Source: Beaufortia kweichowensis
Lineage: Eukaryota > Chordata > Actinopteri > Cypriniformes > Gastromyzontidae
Direction of reading: 5' to 3'
Assembly: GCA_019155185.1 (NCBI GenBank)
Contig: CM032815.1
Location: 2,551,001-2,615,000, forward strand
Length of the DNA: 64,000 nucleotides
A program made the position numbers and the translations under genes. The notes beneath the pieces were generated by a model. That model had not been told where the DNA came from and did no database searches. It saw nothing but the letters and a program-made list of their open reading frames with translations. This document shows, piece after piece, positions 61,801 to 64,000 of the stretch. Each line of letters starts with the position of its first letter. Position 1 is the first letter of the stretch.

Positions 61801-63654
61801 ATCGCTCTCCCGCTGTGCACAGATACTGCTGGTGGCACCATTAGTCTGAAGAACGCCACCCAGGCCGATTCTGGAACGTACCGATGCACTGCCACAAACC
61901 GTGTTGGAACGGAGGAATGTTTTGTGGTGGTCAACATCACACCAGGTAAGTCTGACTTTATTATAGTACATGCCTGGTTTTAATGTACTTGAAATAGCAA
62001 AGTCCTAATTTCTTTAGGCTTATTGTCCTTCTCTAAGAGTCATAATCCAGTGACTATAAAGAAAGTGATTGGGCTTATCTGTAATATCCTTGAGTCCTGG
62101 TAACTATTAGGGTTGCACTGTACAAACCCATTGTTGTATCTCTCTGTTCCAAAGATACTAATCCTGTAAACCTTAATAAATCTTCAGAATTTCCTAAACC
62201 ATAATCTGTCTTTGCATCTTTTTGTAGCTCCTAACACAGCAGGCATCATCGCAGGCGCTGTGATCGCTGTTCTGTTGGCTCTCTTACTTCTCGCCCTTAT
62301 CCTCTTCTGCTGCTGCCGTGCCCGCCATAAGAAGAAGTACGAGAAGGAGATCGCCTATGAGATCAGGTACTGAACACCACGACTATCTTCTCTTTTGAGG
62401 CAACTGTTTAATGTGGGCTAATAAAGTCAGGAAGAAGGCTGTAAAGTGAAAACAAAAGAGTGCTCTTGCCCCAGATGCCTTTTGGTACGCGTCGCTGTCT
62501 TTCTGTCTGTATCATTCTGCTTTTCCTCTGTTCATCCAATCACAGGCCTCCCCTGCACTCAACACTATTGGCCAAACAGAGCTGAAGGCCAGCAAAACCA
62601 GCTAGTGGTGCCATTTCCCTCTCACCCCTTTTTCTAAACGAAAGGGCTGGTGTAATCAGTTCTGTGCGTTTGTTTGTTCAGTCGATTCCTACTCTGTCAA
62701 TGCCTCCTCCCCATCTCCCCCATTCTATTGAAATGGCATTCCTTTCTGTGATGGGGAAGGCCGTGGGTCGGGCCGTCATTGCCCCTAAATTACACCCCTG
62801 CACTGGACATTCTTTCTGGAGACCTTGCGCTGCATCACGTAGGCCATGACAAAGAGGATTATCTAAATAAGCCAGCTTCTCTCAGTGACCCCGCTGTCTG
62901 TCTCTCTCTTTTCCTGTTTTCTGCTTCATAATGGATTATTGTTGCTGATTACTTGTTCATTTGAAGGATGGGGGTAGAGCGAAACCTGAGGATAGAGACT
63001 TAGCTGCAATTGGAATTTTTGCATTTCTTATTCGGCCAATCTGAGGTCTAAATTCCAAATGAATCTTGACTGTGGTTCCCAGTTCTTGTCTCTGTCAAAG
63101 TTTAATTAGCAAAATTGATTTTCTACAAAAGGCATTTTGTCTAGTTTGATCCTTTTACACTTTTCACTTTATTTATTTTTTGTTCTTTGTTTTTTGAGTT
63201 ATAGCTGCACTCTATGAAAAAGTAGATGTGTTTTCAAATAGTTTTATTTGAGAAAGATTTATTTAAATCCCAAATTTAAAATCCCATTGTGTTATTGCCT
63301 TAAATTTTACTTTAAACGTTGCTTTATAAAAACTTTCCTTAAGAACTTTACTACAAACATTGTTCTTTTCTCTTCCACAGAGAGGATGTACCCCCTCCCA
63401 AAAGCCGTGTTTCTACCGCACGCAGCTTCACCAGTGTGGGTAGCCAGCGTTCCTCTCTGGGCTCCATGTCCCCCTCCAATCTCCACGAGTACGCCAAGCC
63501 ACAGTACGACAAGATACCCGCTGATGAATATGAGAGGCCTCCTAGCCACGCCCCTATTCCCCCACCCAGCAGAATGGCCGGCCCCAACCTCAGTCGCATG
63601 GGGGCCATCCCAGTCATGATTCCCGCCCAGAACAGGGATGGGTCCATTGTGTAG
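37876..63654 (+). CDS. cxadr: cxadr, CAR-family tight-junction adhesion protein
   Basis: Cell-adhesion protein of epithelial tight junctions and cardiac intercalated discs; the mammalian protein is also the coxsackievirus/adenovirus receptor. Seven coding exons: 37876-37927, 54328-54497, 58410-58614, 61574-61729, 61823-61945, 62228-62366, 63381-63654, in frame, 372 aa (human 365). Signal peptide about 1-21 (MDLRTSCLCLIQIILLTG...). The V-type Ig domain has Cys45 and Cys124 (DTGTYQC); the C2-type domain has two Cys pairs, 150/227 and 166/216, as in human CAR. N-glycosylation sequons are at N205 (NAT) and N233 (NIT). The transmembrane helix is about 241-263, followed by CCCRAR with likely palmitoylated cysteines. 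The tail keeps EDVPPPKSR, SSLGSMSPSN, NLSRMGAIPVMIPAQ and the C-terminal PDZ ligand GSIV, the human SIV isoform type. Confidence 0.95.
43494..43721. mobile_element. MITE with ~36-bp terminal inverted repeats (ATATGTGACCCTG type)
   Basis: The left end ATATGTGACTCTGCCTGTGA then AAACCAGGCTAAAGTC and the inverse of the right end ATATGTGACCCTGCCTGTGA then AAACTCAGCTAAAGTC agree at about 33 of 36 positions. The 228-bp element encodes nothing. The terminal ATATGTGACCCTG matches a frequent cyprinid MITE family. Confidence 0.8.
45870..45886 (+). repeat. A17 mononucleotide tract
   Basis: Seventeen consecutive A residues in cxadr intron 1. The sequence before it has no clear retrotransposon or retrogene body. 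Confidence 0.9.
46588..46605. repeat. (CT)n microsatellite
   Basis: About eight uninterrupted CT units followed by CCCC in cxadr intron 1. Confidence 0.9.
50359..50575 (+). repeat. SINE-like interspersed repeat (ATTTAGCAGACGCTTTTATCC core)
   Basis: The segment TTTACATTTAATCATTTAGC then AGATGCTTTTATCCACAGCG and GCTTACAAACGAGGAG closely matches a core widespread in teleost repeats. The downstream part to about 50575 has the loose similarity expected of a diverged body. It is the same family as 27857-27930. Confidence 0.65.
52801..52818 (+). repeat. (AAG)6 microsatellite
   Basis: Six uninterrupted AAG units in cxadr intron 1. Confidence 0.85.
54498..58409 (+). other. cxadr intron 2
   Basis: A 3.9 kb intron splitting the V-type Ig domain. 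CT-rich at 55170-55430, where the open frame 55077-55493 is pyrimidine-tract noise. No exon, RNA gene or clear mobile element was recognised. Confidence 0.6.
58615..61573 (+). other. cxadr intron 3
   Basis: A 3.0 kb intron between the two Ig domains. It contains one MITE fragment (60716-60860); a second possible end, TTTTAAGGGGTAGTTGAGTG, lies at about 59223. No coding content. Confidence 0.6.
60716..60860 (+). mobile_element. MITE left-end fragment (TTAAAGGGATAGTTCACC type)
   Basis: It begins CTTAAAGGGATAGCCCACCG and continues ATTACCCGCATGTCATTTCC, CATCTACTTTCTTTGTATAA and GTGTTCTGTGAAGGACACG, the layout of the same MITE family as 11111-11333. The matching right end was not found. Confidence 0.5.
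62367..63380 (+). other. cxadr intron 6
   Basis: A 1.0 kb intron between the transmembrane exon and the last tail exon. In mammals this region takes part in alternative C-termini; I find no convincing alternative exon here. Open frames such as 62446-62637 are without resemblance. Confidence 0.5.
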
Positions 63655-64000
63655 AGCTAAACTGGTATCAGTCTCAGCGCTGCCATTTTGACTCTCACTA
63701 TTCTTTTCATTGTTCTACTGGAATTTGCAAAAGAACAATGTTTCTGCAGGTTCCGGACTCAACAGTACCATCTAAATTAATACTATTTGACTTCCAGAAC
63801 TTTGTGGAATGGTGATTTTCACCTGCTTCTGTTTTGTTTTGTAAATATTGAAATGCATGAATTTTTTGGAAGACCCGGTCAGCTGTAATATACTAAGGCA
63901 CTTGAATAGTTTGCCTATGAAATGCTCTACAGAGATGAAATGAAATCTAAATATGCTGTAGTACAATTCATAATTCACTATTTTATATAAGAATGTCTAA
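63655..64000 (+). other. cxadr 3' UTR (start)
   Basis: Non-coding sequence after the cxadr stop, running off the window. No AATAAA is present before the right edge, so the polyadenylation site lies outside. Confidence 0.7.

Overview
This window is vertebrate nuclear DNA from a ray-finned fish, most likely a cypriniform (zebrafish/carp relative). Evidence: spliced protein genes with GT-AG introns and long AT-rich introns, teleost-like protein sequences, and short transposon-derived repeats of types I know from cyprinid genomes (two fold-back elements, a hAT-like MITE, a MITE with ends resembling TTAAAGGAATAGTTCACCC, one with ends resembling ATATGTGACCCTG, and a tRNA-derived SINE head). Species cannot be fixed from sequence alone. 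There is no bacterial, phage, plasmid or CRISPR content.

Layout. 1-4.4 kb is a compact cluster of four small housekeeping genes: mrpl49 (minus, leaving the window at the left), fau (plus), dmac1 (minus) and uqcc3 (minus). Mrpl49 is a mitochondrial ribosomal protein, Fau carries cytosolic ribosomal protein S30, Dmac1 assists complex I assembly and Uqcc3 assists complex III assembly. Their short intergenic spaces hold good matches to NRF1, ETS, CRE-like and ZNF143/Staf sites. 4.4-9.9 kb is repeat-bearing intergenic DNA plus the probable cnih2 3' UTR. 9.9-13.4 kb is cnih2 (minus, six coding exons). 16.5-19.1 kb is wdr74 (plus, ten coding exons). 19.1-24.6 kb is intergenic DNA with no gene I can support. 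25.0-36.6 kb is ehd1 (plus, five coding exons) and 37.9-63.7 kb is cxadr (plus, seven coding exons with a 16.4 kb first intron).

I rebuilt each gene exon by exon. Every coding exon joins in frame at GT-AG sites, and the protein lengths fit the families: Fau 133 aa, Dmac1 92, Uqcc3 81, Cnih2 160, Wdr74 380, Ehd1 532, Cxadr 372. Mrpl49 is partial, with 127 residues visible. From memory, MRPL49-FAU, UQCC3, WDR74, CNIH2 and EHD1 all lie on human 11q12-q13, so most of the window looks like a piece of that ancestral block. dmac1 (human 9p24) and cxadr (human 21q21) are the unexpected neighbours.

I did not find a convincing undescribed system. The items most worth a second look are the mitochondrial/ribosomal cluster with its promoter sites and its probable overlapping 3' ends (fau/dmac1), an ehd1 exon-like fragment in the next intron, a GC-rich inverted repeat framing a TATA-like sequence upstream of ehd1, a MITE 28 bp from a cnih2 splice donor, and several decayed mobile elements with recognisable ends.
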